Assembly: GCF_017114995.1 (NCBI RefSeq)
Contig: NZ_JABXKL010000058.1
Coordinates: 1-64,000 of the forward strand
Length of the DNA stretch: 64,000 bases
Direction: 5' to 3'
Source: Nostoc sp. NMS9
GTDB lineage: Bacteria; Cyanobacteriota; Cyanobacteriia; Cyanobacteriales; Nostocaceae
The notes under the pieces are model-generated. The model did not search any database, had not been told where the DNA came from, and saw only the letters and a program-made list of their open reading frames with translations. Of the stretch, positions 45,868 through 54,923 are shown in pieces; position 1 is the first letter of the stretch, and the number at the start of each line of letters is the position of its first letter. The position numbers were made by a program, and so were the translations under genes.

Positions 45868-46689
45868 ATGGTGCGTTTACTAGAAAAAAGACAAAGAACG
45901 GCAAGTGTTTTGACATTTTTTGCGATCGCAACCTTCAGTTTACATATATTAGTTTTATTTTTATTCTTATTACAAGGGCTAAATATTCGCCAACTCAGTC
46001 TGAGAAAACCTCCCAACTTTGTACAATTAATCAATGGTAAACCAGTAGCTAATATTGATGATTTAGCAAGAGAACCAGAAGCAATTCGCCAATTTATCAG
46101 CAAAACGATGATATCAATGTTTAGCTGGTCTGGAACCTTACCACCACAAACTATTGAAGAAGTCGCAAGCCCCAAACCAGATTTAGGAATACTTATTAAC
46201 ACACCTCAAGGGAGTAGCCAAAAAATTACTACCAGCAGTTGGGTAGCTAGTTTTGCCTTATCAGAAGACTTTCGCAAAGGTTTCTTAAGCACAGTTGCAG
46301 AAATGACACCGCCAGAAGTTTTCTCTGAAAATTCCAATCAAGTGATGACTTCACAACTAGTAATTAAGAGAGTTTATCCGCCAAAACAAATTGCACCAGG
46401 GAAGTGGCAAGTGGGTATGGTAGCTGACTTAGTTCAAAAAAATCGAGTTGGTGGTGCAAAACTTATAACTCCTTTTAATAAAGATTTTCTTGTACGCGCA
46501 GCAGATTATTTCGCTAATCCCCAAGCCGACAATAGCACCGACTTGCAAAAAGCAATTTATAGTGTCCGCGCTGATAGACTAGAAATTTATGAAATTCGTA
46601 ATTTATGTTTGCTAGATAACTACAACCCGAATAAAAACCAATCAAAACAATGCGGACCTGGACAAACATCTGATAGTTTTATCAGATAA
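45868..46689 (+). CDS. VirB8-like protein, copy 1
   Basis: A 273-residue bitopic protein with a short cytoplasmic N-terminus, one membrane helix (about 18-36) and a periplasmic domain beginning FVQLINGKPV. This is the VirB8/TraE layout, in which an NTF2-like domain links inner membrane and core complex. A GAGGAGG site precedes the ATG. It is a clear paralogue of the next gene; both share the pattern (L)VQL(I/V)(N/D)G...EP(E)(A/T)IR(Q/R)F(I/V). Confidence 0.65.
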   Translation: MVRLLEKRQRTASVLTFFAIATFSLHILVLFLFLLQGLNIRQLSLRKPPNFVQLINGKPVANIDDLAREPEAIRQFISKTMISMFSWSGTLPPQTIEEVASPKPDLGILINTPQGSSQKITTSSWVASFALSEDFRKGFLSTVAEMTPPEVFSENSNQVMTSQLVIKRVYPPKQIAPGKWQVGMVADLVQKNRVGGAKLITPFNKDFLVRAADYFANPQADNSTDLQKAIYSVRADRLEIYEIRNLCLLDNYNPNKNQSKQCGPGQTSDSFIR

Positions 46690-46735
46690 TCGATTTTTTA
46701 CGTGAAGATAGTTCAATTTATACAATCAATTATTA

Positions 46736-47434
46736 ATGCAATTACTCAAACCAGAAAATAAGAAAAATAGTCCCTTACCGTTGTTGGCAGTAGGAACGTT
46801 TGGTTTACATCTATTTACCTTGCTGTTACTAATATTTCACGGGTCTATGTTACAACAGTTAGGCCGACAACTCACACCTCAAAGTTTAGTGCAACTTGTT
46901 GATGGTCATGCTATAACGGTAGACCCACAACCAAATTTAGAGCGACAACCAGAGACTATTCGGCGCTTTGTAGGTGAAACTATGAGTTTAATGCTTACCT
47001 GGTCACAACAACAGCCACCAACACAAGTCTGGGAAATTACCTCCCAACTGGTAGCTGATGATTTTAAAGAAAAACTTAAGTCAGAAATTACTAATTTAAA
47101 TCCAGATAGCCAATTTGAAAATGTTAATAGAGGAGCGGAGAATGTCTTAGTAATCCAAAAAGTTTCTCAACCTCAAGAAATAAGTAATGGAAAGTGGAAA
47201 GTAGAGATACTTGCCAATCAATTAATTTTTAACAGTTATGATAAATTAGGGAAATCAGTTTCCTTTAATAAACAAATTTTAGTTAGAGCAATAGATGAAC
47301 CTGCAACTTCACTACCAAATGTACCGTCGCAGTTCGCAGCTTACCGCCTTGGGGAAGCCAGATTAGAAATTTATAATATGTGTGAAATTAAAGATAATAA
47401 TTGTTCTGGAAATCCAAACAAGGCTCTACCATGA
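46736..47434 (+). CDS. VirB8-like protein, copy 2
   Basis: A 232-residue paralogue of the preceding protein, with a membrane helix at about 15-34 followed by SLVQLVDGHAITV and QPETIRRFVGETMSLMLTWSQ. The C-terminal part (QEISNGKWKVEILANQ) corresponds to QIAPGKWQVGMVADL in copy 1. It overlaps the VirB10-like gene by four bases (ATGA), which indicates translational coupling and a shared complex. Confidence 0.65.
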   Translation: MQLLKPENKKNSPLPLLAVGTFGLHLFTLLLLIFHGSMLQQLGRQLTPQSLVQLVDGHAITVDPQPNLERQPETIRRFVGETMSLMLTWSQQQPPTQVWEITSQLVADDFKEKLKSEITNLNPDSQFENVNRGAENVLVIQKVSQPQEISNGKWKVEILANQLIFNSYDKLGKSVSFNKQILVRAIDEPATSLPNVPSQFAAYRLGEARLEIYNMCEIKDNNCSGNPNKALP

Positions 47435-49080
47435 CCCGATACTCAATTCCTGCCCAAACGCCTCCCCAAAATGGATTTACTCTAACTACCGACGATCGCC
47501 AACCAGAAGTAGAATCTGTAGATTGGGAATCGCGGATGTCAAAGTTAGTCGGCTTTGAAGAAGAATCTTCTTCTAGTGACACCGAAGGATCGGAAGACTC
47601 TGCAACGCCCCCAGAGTCGCTATCTCTTCCACAAGAAGCTCAGACTAAGCAAGCACTCTCATCTAATCCCTTTGCAAAGTTAGGCTTGGTAGGGGCTGCT
47701 ACCTTAGCGATCGTTTTGGTAGGTGGTGTGTTTTTGTCTCAATTGATGAGTACCAGCAATCAAAAGCCAAAAAATATTGTTTCTCCACCAGTGCAAGAGC
47801 AGCCCACTGATGAATCCATATCTCAACAGATGGAAGGCCAAATAGATACTCTCAAAACGAAATTAGCTCTGACAGAACAAGCACAGATGGTGAAAGCTGC
47901 CCAACAACAGCTGAGAATTGCCAAATCAACGCCGACAGTAGCCTTACAACAACCCTCAGTTAGACAGAAAGTGATCCCAACACCTCCACCAACAGCTTAC
48001 GTGCCTCGGACAGTGACAGTTGAGCGCGTCATTAGAGTACCTGCTTCTCAACCTTCGCTATCACCCCAGCCACCAGTTGTGAACCCCACTCAACCGATCG
48101 TTAATGTAACTCCACCACCTCCACCAAGCCCATTTGAAGAGTGGGCAAGGTTAGCAAAGTTAGGTAGCTACGGTCAAGTAAATCCGAGCAATCAACCTAC
48201 TAGTAATATAGCTACTTTGGAACCTGCAAAGACTACACAGCCGCAGCAGCAAGAGACACCAAACCCCGATCCTGAGCAAACCCCACAACCGGAAAATTCT
48301 GCGGTCAGTCAAGCCCAACCGCAGGGACAGAAATCTGTAGCAGTTGGGAGTAGTGCCAAAGCAGTGTTGGCGACAGCAATATTTGGAGAAACTAGTAATA
48401 AGTCAGGCGGTGGTGGTGATGCAGATGAAGCGAAAAACGTATTTGTGATCCGATTGAAAGAAGCACTAAAATCTACTGATGGTACGATCGCTCTAGCTGC
48501 AAACACCGAATTCCTAGCTGAAATTGGTTCGCTTTCTGAACAAGGTCTTTTGCAGATGAACGTAGTCAAAGTTATCTCGCAAAATAATGGCAACCCTATA
48601 GAACGAAGCTTACCCAACAATGCAATTATTCTTCGCGGTACTCAAGGCAAACCTTTAATCGCAAATAAATTTCCCGGTCAAAGTTCCTCCATAGCATCAA
48701 TGGATCTAGGATTATTCGTTTTGGGAGGTCTTGGTAAAGCGGCAGAGTTAGTAAATCGCCCTGATACCAAAGTTGTGCCTTTATATGGCGGTATCAGCAG
48801 CCTCGACTCTACCGGCAATCCTATCGAGACCGACCCCAACCAGACCAGTGGCACCAGCGGCACCAGCGGTACCAAATACCCCATTGGTTATACTACTATC
48901 ACTGAGAACAGACGGGACCTTTTAGCTGGGGTTGCAGAAGGTGGTTTCACCTCTCTAGCACCCCAAATTATGACTCGTAATCAACAGGCGATGGCCCAAA
49001 TGTCACAGCAAGGTGGTGTTTGGTTTTTACCAGCAGGCACAAATATTGAAATATATGTTAATCAACCAACTCAGTTTTAA
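47431..49080 (+). CDS. VirB10/TrbI-like core complex protein
   Basis: A 549-residue protein. It has an acidic cytoplasmic N-terminus, one membrane helix (about 88-107), and a long Pro/Gln-rich periplasmic spacer. The C-terminal beta-domain (about 310-549) has AVLATAIFGE, GTIALAANTEFLAEI, NNAIILRGTQGKP and the final VWFLPAGTNIEIYVNQP. These are the hallmarks of VirB10/TrbI, which spans both membranes. A (TSG)n repeat lies near residue 475. The start overlaps the upstream stop (ATGA). Confidence 0.8.
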   Translation: MTRYSIPAQTPPQNGFTLTTDDRQPEVESVDWESRMSKLVGFEEESSSSDTEGSEDSATPPESLSLPQEAQTKQALSSNPFAKLGLVGAATLAIVLVGGVFLSQLMSTSNQKPKNIVSPPVQEQPTDESISQQMEGQIDTLKTKLALTEQAQMVKAAQQQLRIAKSTPTVALQQPSVRQKVIPTPPPTAYVPRTVTVERVIRVPASQPSLSPQPPVVNPTQPIVNVTPPPPPSPFEEWARLAKLGSYGQVNPSNQPTSNIATLEPAKTTQPQQQETPNPDPEQTPQPENSAVSQAQPQGQKSVAVGSSAKAVLATAIFGETSNKSGGGGDADEAKNVFVIRLKEALKSTDGTIALAANTEFLAEIGSLSEQGLLQMNVVKVISQNNGNPIERSLPNNAIILRGTQGKPLIANKFPGQSSSIASMDLGLFVLGGLGKAAELVNRPDTKVVPLYGGISSLDSTGNPIETDPNQTSGTSGTSGTKYPIGYTTITENRRDLLAGVAEGGFTSLAPQIMTRNQQAMAQMSQQGGVWFLPAGTNIEIYVNQPTQF

Positions 49081-49117
49081 GGGGTAGGATTTATACCAAT
49101 TTTAGATATTTGCAACC

Positions 49118-49690
49118 ATGAAAAAGAATATTAATTTGTCAGGAAATAACCCAAAACATTCTTATTTCCTACCTATAGCTTCCTTAATTTTCTCGGTTGC
49201 TATGTTCTTGTTGGTAGGTCGCGCTGTCGCTAATAACGCCGTTCTGCGTTCCATCTTTTCCTGCCAAGCACAAGGTTTAGGGGGAGTAGTACCTACGGTT
49301 GACGTTTGGTATCAACAAGGAACAAACTTAAGTTTTATTCCGGCTGGAGAAATAATTAAAAAAGTTTGGTTAAATGACCCGTCACAGGTAAGTATGGATT
49401 TTGATGGGCCAGTATGTATGCAGTTTGGTCAAGAAGCTAATAGTAGTTCAGGAGATTGTAAAAACTCCGCAGCAAATGTAATTCAACTTAGACGAATTCA
49501 AAAACTGGACATTCCTGGACTTCCTCCCACTAGCAATACACTTTTAACAGTTGTTACCGAAGCGCAAGGTAAAAACAAGTTGTATACTTTTAAAGTGATA
49601 TATAAAACAGATAACCCTGAATATCACACTTTAGCAGTTTTTCCCGATCCTTCTGGTCAGGAAGGAGCTTGTGCAAAAGTTTTACAATAA
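49118..49690 (+). CDS. VirB9/TrbG/TraK-like protein
   Basis: A 190-residue protein with an N-terminal membrane or signal helix (about 17-37). The domain has the two motifs of the VirB9 N-terminal fold: TNLSFIPAGEIIKKVWLNDPS and LLTVVTEAQGKNKLYTFKVIY. The C-terminal VirB9 domain that binds the outer-membrane ring is missing or very short (about 190 rather than 250-300 residues), as in TraK-like forms. It is the last gene of the cluster, with a hairpin at 49793-49827 downstream. Confidence 0.65.
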   Translation: MKKNINLSGNNPKHSYFLPIASLIFSVAMFLLVGRAVANNAVLRSIFSCQAQGLGGVVPTVDVWYQQGTNLSFIPAGEIIKKVWLNDPSQVSMDFDGPVCMQFGQEANSSSGDCKNSAANVIQLRRIQKLDIPGLPPTSNTLLTVVTEAQGKNKLYTFKVIYKTDNPEYHTLAVFPDPSGQEGACAKVLQ

Positions 49691-50042
49691 AGTTCTAGCA
49701 AAATTACCTGATAGCCACAGAAGTTTACCCTCGACAAAAAGCGTTGATGCCTACGTATGTCTGCGTTGTGGCTGATCAAAAGCTTTGCTATAATTTCCTC
49801 CTTCTAAAAAACGGTTAAGGAGGATTTAAGCCTTTGGGCAGTTTTATTTCTTTACATAGCACGGTTAAGATAGCGTGTGGGCAGTTGTGTAGTAGTTCAA
49901 TCAATTGAAAAACGCTATAACTTAACAGATTTAACTGACTCAGGCATTTTTAGCCTACATCTTTATAAATCTTCAGACAAAAACTAACCACAAATTCCAA
50001 AATCGTGTAAATATAAAGAAAAGCTTAAGAGGTTACAGACTC
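49691..50042. other. Intergenic region after the T4SS-like cluster
   Basis: The 352 bases contain the terminator-like hairpin at 49793-49827. No other feature is seen before the small gene at 50043. Confidence 0.5.
49793..49827 (+). terminator. Terminator-like hairpin after the T4SS-like cluster
   Basis: AATTTCCTCCTT pairs with AAGGAGGATTT around a 13-base loop. It is the first strong hairpin after the VirB9-like gene; the T run is weak. Confidence 0.5.
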
Positions 50043-50282
50043 ATGGTGACAGCGAAAATGATGCAACAGCTTTGGGCTGTAATCGAGTCTACCCAGGTCA
50101 ACACCCTGCTACAGTTTGACGATGCTGCTTTAGTACAATTGCTTCTCCAGCAGTTAAAAGCGAATCAGGGGCTTGATGCCCAGGCAGATAGCACCCTCAA
50201 TACTTATATAAAATCTAAACTGCCCCTAATTCGTGATACGGCTGAAGGTCGATTATCTTTAGGGCAAGGCGGCAATCATTAG
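50043..50282 (+). CDS. Small hypothetical protein
   Basis: A 79-residue helical protein (MQQLWAVIESTQVNTLLQFD, LVQLLLQQLKANQGLD, YIKSKLPLIRDTA). No signal peptide or membrane segment. It looks like a conserved cyanobacterial small protein, but I cannot name a family. It is followed 63 bases later by a small membrane protein gene in the same direction. Confidence 0.7.
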   Translation: MVTAKMMQQLWAVIESTQVNTLLQFDDAALVQLLLQQLKANQGLDAQADSTLNTYIKSKLPLIRDTAEGRLSLGQGGNH

Positions 50283-50345
50283 TCCGAAAAATAAAATTAT
50301 TGCTCGCGGCCAAGCATACGCTCAGAGTTCAAACAGTGGAATATT

Positions 50346-50603
50346 ATGAATAACTGGCTAGTAATTGCCCTAGTAGCTTATCTAATTGGAGCAGCGATTG
50401 AAGGGGTGAGTACAGCCAGTCAGCTATCTCATTCAATGCCAGAATTAGCTAAAAACACACAAGCTCATCCTTCAGAGTCTGATACTGAGTCTAGTTCAAG
50501 TTGGCGAGTTGTGGCCGCCATCGCCTCAGTCAGTATTTGTGGAGCTTTTTTGTGGCCTTGCCGCCTTTTCCACCGTTTAATTAAAGGCAACGTTCGTTCG
50601 TAA
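50346..50603 (+). CDS. Small hypothetical membrane protein
   Basis: An 85-residue protein with two hydrophobic segments (about residues 4-22 and 52-70) and a Ser/Glu-rich loop between them (HPSESDTESSSSW). Its topology suggests a hairpin in the membrane. Function unknown; probably co-transcribed with the preceding small gene. Confidence 0.65.
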   Translation: MNNWLVIALVAYLIGAAIEGVSTASQLSHSMPELAKNTQAHPSESDTESSSSWRVVAAIASVSICGAFLWPCRLFHRLIKGNVRS

Positions 50604-50685
50604 GCCTAAAATACCAATACAGTAATTCTGGAAGAAGCTCTACCCTTCTGAGAGAAGAGTTTTGAGTTTGGCTATCGCTTACCTA

Positions 50686-51366
50686 TCATGCAGTTTGTTC
50701 GGGTTCTGTCGCTACAGGTTCGCCAATTTTCGGCTCCGTTCCCGCAAACAGTCGTTCAATATTAGTGCGATGGCGCAAAATTACATACAACCCACCAGCA
50801 ATCCCAAACAGAATATAGGGTAGGGGTTGATGCAAAAATACCATGAAAATGGAAACTGCGATCGCACCTACAATTGAACTTAAAGAAACAATCCGTGATA
50901 TCGCCACAACGACGGCAAACACACCCGCTGTTGCTAAACCTACCTGCCAACTCATTGCCAACAAAATCCCCAAGCTGATAGCAACAGATTTACCACCAGT
51001 AAAGCCCAAAAAAATTGATTTACTATGTCCCAGAATGGCAGCTAACCCAGATATTGTTACTACCCACGGTTGCCACAGTTGTGCATCTACCGTTGGAGGG
51101 ATATAATTTTGAATTGGTTCAAAGTTGAACAACAAATAAACTAGAGCGATCGCTAATACACCCTTTAAAGAATCAAGTACTAAAACCAATGCTCCTGGCC
51201 CTTTGCCCAAGGTTCTTAGTACATTAGTTGCGCCAGTAGAACCTGAACCAACTGCCCGAATATCAATACTTTTTAACTGCTTCACAGCAATGTAGCCAGT
51301 GGGAAAAGAACCCAGCAAGTAAGCTATAACTACAATTGCCGCGCACAGAGTTAACCAAATAGCCAT
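50686..51366 (-). CDS. plsY: Glycerol-3-phosphate acyltransferase PlsY
   Basis: A 226-residue integral membrane enzyme that transfers acyl groups from acyl-phosphate to glycerol-3-phosphate, the first step of phospholipid synthesis. The family motifs are LLGSFPTGYIAVK, GSGSTGATNVLRTLGKGPG, LDSLKGVLA and HSKSIFLGFTGGKSVA. ATG 51366 is used; the frame's earlier start is only a TTG. A run of AAAATTCAAAATT repeats just upstream displaces any normal ribosome site. Confidence 0.95.
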   Translation of the reverse strand: MAIWLTLCAAIVVIAYLLGSFPTGYIAVKQLKSIDIRAVGSGSTGATNVLRTLGKGPGALVLVLDSLKGVLAIALVYLLFNFEPIQNYIPPTVDAQLWQPWVVTISGLAAILGHSKSIFLGFTGGKSVAISLGILLAMSWQVGLATAGVFAVVVAISRIVSLSSIVGAIAVSIFMVFLHQPLPYILFGIAGGLYVILRHRTNIERLFAGTEPKIGEPVATEPEQTA

Positions 51367-51443
51367 AATAAAATTCAAAATTCAAAATTTAAAAAAGTCA
51401 AGAGTAATACCTCTTGACCAATGACCAATGACCAATGACTCAT

Positions 51444-52718
51444 TTAAAAGTCGTCATCATAGTTTCTCACTATTTTGGGGTCAGGAGCAAAGGCTAACCA
51501 CAGGGGAAATTGCAACAGTGACAAACTGATTTGTTCTTCTGAATCGTCAATGATAATTAAAGGCAATTGATTGGCTTTCGTTAATCGGTCTGCTTTTTGA
51601 GCGAGAGCATCAGATGCCTCAAATAATACCACACCCCGGTCTGGGCCGAAATCTGGGCGACCTATTCCCAGACAATCTTGCAAGCCGCGCCGCCATTCAC
51701 CTAATCGCTCCGGTGTATTAGCTAAGACTAAAGTACGGACGCGATCGCCATATAGCTTGTGTAATATCGAAATTGCAGCTGAGGCAATCAGAATATTCTG
51801 TAAGCGGCTACCCATTGTCCGCAAACCACCCCTTCCTCCTTGGGTAAAAAACCAGTTGGAGATTCGTTCAGCGTGGATTGGTTCAAAGGTACGGCGTAGT
51901 TGCCACGGTGAACCGTAGTAATCTGGTTTATTGCGGTATTGGTCAATTAGGCGGCGAATTTGCTTTGTAGTATCTTGAAACTGCTGTTGGGCAAATTGGG
52001 GTATTCCAGGTTGGGGTTCAGCTGGTTTAGCCTCTTTTACAGCTGGTTTTTCTCGTTCTACCACACTTGGTGTTAGTTGCAACTGTTCAGCGGCAGAGGC
52101 CAAATCCTGTAGGCTACCCGTGAGATAGTCTTTAAAACCCTGCACCCGAATTGCCAAGTCTTGGGATGCACCAGCAAAAGTGGTTCGCATCTCGTTGCGG
52201 ATACGTTCTTGACGGCGTTCTAGTTGTTCTACAGAAATTTGCAGGGTTTGTTTGCGTTGTTCTAACTGCACCAGCGACTCTTGCACGAGTCGCCCCAATG
52301 AGGTTTGAGTTTCACTCACCTGTGTCTGAAGGTTTTCGTAAGAAGTTTGCAGCTTGGCTATTTCTGACTTAAGAGCTGCTTCAGCACTCTGCAACTCTGC
52401 TACTCGCTGCTCTGCTTCTGCATATAATGAATAATTTCCCGATCCTATTTCAGACCCCAGAGCGACATTTTCCGCTTCTAACTGCGCGACAAACTCGCCA
52501 TCTGAATTTTCTGTTAGCTCTACTGTAGAATCTACCACTTCTGCATTGGAAATGAGTGGCTCAAAATTTGTGTAGTCCCCTGATGAGCTAATGGCTTTTG
52601 TGTCTACCACTGACTCAACTGATGGATTTACTGGATGTTCAACTGCATTGTTCTCTTCTGGTTTTTTTGCCAACCACTCATCAATTGGTTCTGGGGTTTG
52701 AGATGCCTCTGGGTTCAT
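51444..52718 (-). CDS. DUF3086 domain protein
   Basis: A 424-residue cyanobacterial protein. The N-terminal third is acidic and disordered. Residues 95-205 form a long coiled coil (ELQSAEAALKSEIAKLQTSY, RKQTLQISVEQLERRQERI). The conserved DUF3086 domain follows (about 235-424, PDYYGSPWQLRRTFEPIHAE, NWFFTQGGRGG, PLIIIDDSEEQISL). It sits next to DUF3119 and an MlaE permease, a cluster seen in cyanobacteria, so a link to lipid trafficking is plausible but unproven. ATG at 52718. Confidence 0.9.
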   Translation of the reverse strand: MNPEASQTPEPIDEWLAKKPEENNAVEHPVNPSVESVVDTKAISSSGDYTNFEPLISNAEVVDSTVELTENSDGEFVAQLEAENVALGSEIGSGNYSLYAEAEQRVAELQSAEAALKSEIAKLQTSYENLQTQVSETQTSLGRLVQESLVQLEQRKQTLQISVEQLERRQERIRNEMRTTFAGASQDLAIRVQGFKDYLTGSLQDLASAAEQLQLTPSVVEREKPAVKEAKPAEPQPGIPQFAQQQFQDTTKQIRRLIDQYRNKPDYYGSPWQLRRTFEPIHAERISNWFFTQGGRGGLRTMGSRLQNILIASAAISILHKLYGDRVRTLVLANTPERLGEWRRGLQDCLGIGRPDFGPDRGVVLFEASDALAQKADRLTKANQLPLIIIDDSEEQISLSLLQFPLWLAFAPDPKIVRNYDDDF

Positions 52719-52854
52719 AAACAATAGTGTAATTCCTATGACGCGAATAAATAGCTTTCAGAAATATTACAATTGACCTGCCATAAAAGTCCTGAGCATG
52801 AGTGCTGAGTTCTGAGTCTATATCAAAACGACTCAGCACAGATGGCACTCAGCA

Positions 52855-53241
52855 CTAAATACGCGGACAACGTTGTTCTAAGCAAGTTTTCAAGGTATTG
52901 GGGTCAAATAAAATCGGCAAAAAGTGAATACTTTTAATTTCTTTAAAGTAAAACAAAATGGGGACTCTATTCCAAAAGATCCGCCAGTTTTGCCATTCTT
53001 GGTAGGGAAAGCGTCGAATTAATTTTTCGCCTCTGTAAATATCTAAGTCGGTAGCGGTAAATTGCAAACGCAGCGTTAACGCCTGAAACATGAGAAACAA
53101 ACCAAACAGCGTGAAAACGGAGCCTACCCACGGTTGTACCAACAGTAGTGGAATCGCGGCAATCACCAACACTATGGGTATATTGTAACTAGGCTTGAGT
53201 TCCACAGTTGATGTGGAGTTAGAAGTAAATGAACTGGTCAC
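52855..53241 (-). CDS. DUF3119 family membrane protein
   Basis: A 128-residue protein with two membrane helices (about 21-38 and 42-58) and a soluble C-terminal part resembling a PH-like fold (LQFTATDLDIYRGEKLIRRFPYQEW). It belongs to the cyanobacterial/plastid DUF3119 family. It lies between the MlaE permease gene and the DUF3086 gene, all in one direction, which suggests a shared function. Confidence 0.9.
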   Translation of the reverse strand: MTSSFTSNSTSTVELKPSYNIPIVLVIAAIPLLLVQPWVGSVFTLFGLFLMFQALTLRLQFTATDLDIYRGEKLIRRFPYQEWQNWRIFWNRVPILFYFKEIKSIHFLPILFDPNTLKTCLEQRCPRI

Positions 53242-53279
53242 AGTCTTAAATCCTGCTTTGTTTAGTAGGCATCTCTCCT

Positions 53280-53366
53280 ATTTTAGGAGTCAGGAGTTAG
53301 AAGTTAAGAGTTAGGAGTGAGGAGTTTTAACTCATAACTCCTAACTCTTAACTCCTCACTTCTCAA
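53280..53366. repeat. Heptamer repeat forming a large hairpin
   Basis: A block of AGGAGTTAGAAGTTAAGAG units is followed by its complement AACTCATAACTCCTAACTC. The two halves can fold into a long hairpin between the MlaE-type and DUF3119 genes. Confidence 0.8.
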
Positions 53367-53369
53367 CTT

Positions 53370-54164
53370 CTATAGCCCTATGAATGCACTGCCAGTGCCC
53401 TGAAACATTAACCAAGAAAGAAAGAAGTTGCTAACAAATATAATCAGCAAGGCAGTCACAACAGCAGTTGTAGTTGACTGTCCTACACCTTTGGCACCTC
53501 CTGTTGTCGTCAACCCCCAACTGCAACCAATTACAGCGATTAAAATGCCAAAACAACATGCTTTAATCATCGCGCTAAAAATATCCCACAGACCAAGAAA
53601 GTTACGGGCTGAGTCTAGAAATACCGTATCAGACAGGTTGTAGATATTGGTCGCAATGATAAATCCTCCGAACATCCCTGTCACCAAAGACAGAAGAGTT
53701 AAAATTGGTAGCATGAAACAGCAAGCAAGGACGCGGGGGATAACCAGGTAATCAATTGGATCGGTTCTCAACATCAACATGGCGTCGATTTGTTCTGAGA
53801 CTCGCATGGTACCGATTTCTGCTGCAAAAGCAGAACCGACTCGTCCGGCCAAAATCACTGCTGTTAACACAGGAGTGAGTTCTCGTGTCAACGCTACAGA
53901 AAGGACTCCGCCGATAATGTTTCCGGCGCCAAAGTTGATAAATTCCCGCGCCACCTGAATGGTAAACACTGCGCCAACGAAAATAGCCGTCAATAGGGCA
54001 ATAAATAAGGAATCTGGCCCAACTGCTGCCATTTGTTCTAAAGTGTTGCGCCGATGGATTTTGCCTCTCAATAGGTGAACTAGTACTTGCCCACCCAGAA
54101 AAATCGCCGCCAGCAGCCGCTGACTCCATTCCCCTAAACTGGATTTGGATGTAGTCTGGTTCAA
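53370..54164 (-). CDS. MlaE-family ABC transporter permease
   Basis: A 264-residue membrane protein of the MlaE/YrbE/TGD1 family, the permease of lipid-moving ABC transporters. Conserved segments are FTIQVAREFINFGAG, LTPVLTAVILAGRVGSAFAAEIGTMRVSEQIDA and CCFGILIAVIGCSWGLTTTGGAKGVG. In cyanobacteria and chloroplasts the partner ATPase and MCE protein are usually encoded elsewhere, and none is visible here. Confidence 0.94.
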   Translation of the reverse strand: MNQTTSKSSLGEWSQRLLAAIFLGGQVLVHLLRGKIHRRNTLEQMAAVGPDSLFIALLTAIFVGAVFTIQVAREFINFGAGNIIGGVLSVALTRELTPVLTAVILAGRVGSAFAAEIGTMRVSEQIDAMLMLRTDPIDYLVIPRVLACCFMLPILTLLSLVTGMFGGFIIATNIYNLSDTVFLDSARNFLGLWDIFSAMIKACCFGILIAVIGCSWGLTTTGGAKGVGQSTTTAVVTALLIIFVSNFFLSWLMFQGTGSAFIGL

Positions 54165-54626
54165 TGTTCTGTAGCTAACTCGGTAACTGCCTTAAGAATA
54201 GCGGAAGTCATGGGAATGGGGAATGGGGAATTGGGCATTGGGCATTGGGCATTGATTATTATCCTCTGCTCCCCTGCTCCCCTGCTCCCCTGCTCCCCTG
54301 CCCCTCTGCCCTCTTCTCCCCACTTCCCCAAGAAGACTGAATATTAACTTAAATTAAAGATATTCTCAGAAAATGAAGCTGTTATTAAACGTGCTACAAA
54401 GCAACCCCTAAGTAGTACCCTTGGCTATAACCTCCATTCTGCAAGGTTTTTGTAGATTTAAGTTGCTTTTTTTATCCCCAGCATGGGCTGTAACTGCTAG
54501 CGGTTTATTTTAATGAAAACTTAAGATTTTTGACAGATTGGCTGCTCTGGAGCGATCGCTCGTATTGTAGAAAATGACAAACCGCTATTCAGCTTTTGTC
54601 ATCTCTACTCACGGAGTTTGTCTTAA
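54165..54626. repeat. Gap with short tandem repeats
   Basis: Contains GGGCATTGGGCATT (54231-54253) and five copies of CTGCTCCCC (54265-54302), both 7-bp-based intergenic repeats. The remainder, including the HIP1 site near 54555, shows no gene. The same CTGCTCCCC repeat occurs at 22869-22895. Confidence 0.75.
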
Positions 54627-54923
54627 ATGACTATTTTCACTAACTTTCTCCGCTCCCTAATACTCACAATCATTTTTAGTTTTGTCGTTCCCATGTTTTT
54701 CATTGGCGGCGGATTCCTCTTTCTATCCCTCATTGGTCACTTCCCTGGCTTACAAGAGTTAACTGAGGCGATCGCAACTCAGATTATGCATTTTCTTGCC
54801 ACCTTCGGCAGTGGAACTCCCCTACGCGGATTATTTGTAATTAGCTTGACCTGTAGTTTCGTTGGGGCACTGTTTGATATATTTGTCTATTACCGATATC
54901 AAATTTTACGGATAGATTCTTAA
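54627..54923 (+). CDS. Small hypothetical membrane protein
   Basis: A 98-residue protein with two membrane helices (about 9-37 and 67-88) and a helical amphipathic loop. No family is recognised. The frame is clean and the ATG at 54627 is the first start. Confidence 0.65.
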   Translation: MTIFTNFLRSLILTIIFSFVVPMFFIGGGFLFLSLIGHFPGLQELTEAIATQIMHFLATFGSGTPLRGLFVISLTCSFVGALFDIFVYYRYQILRIDS

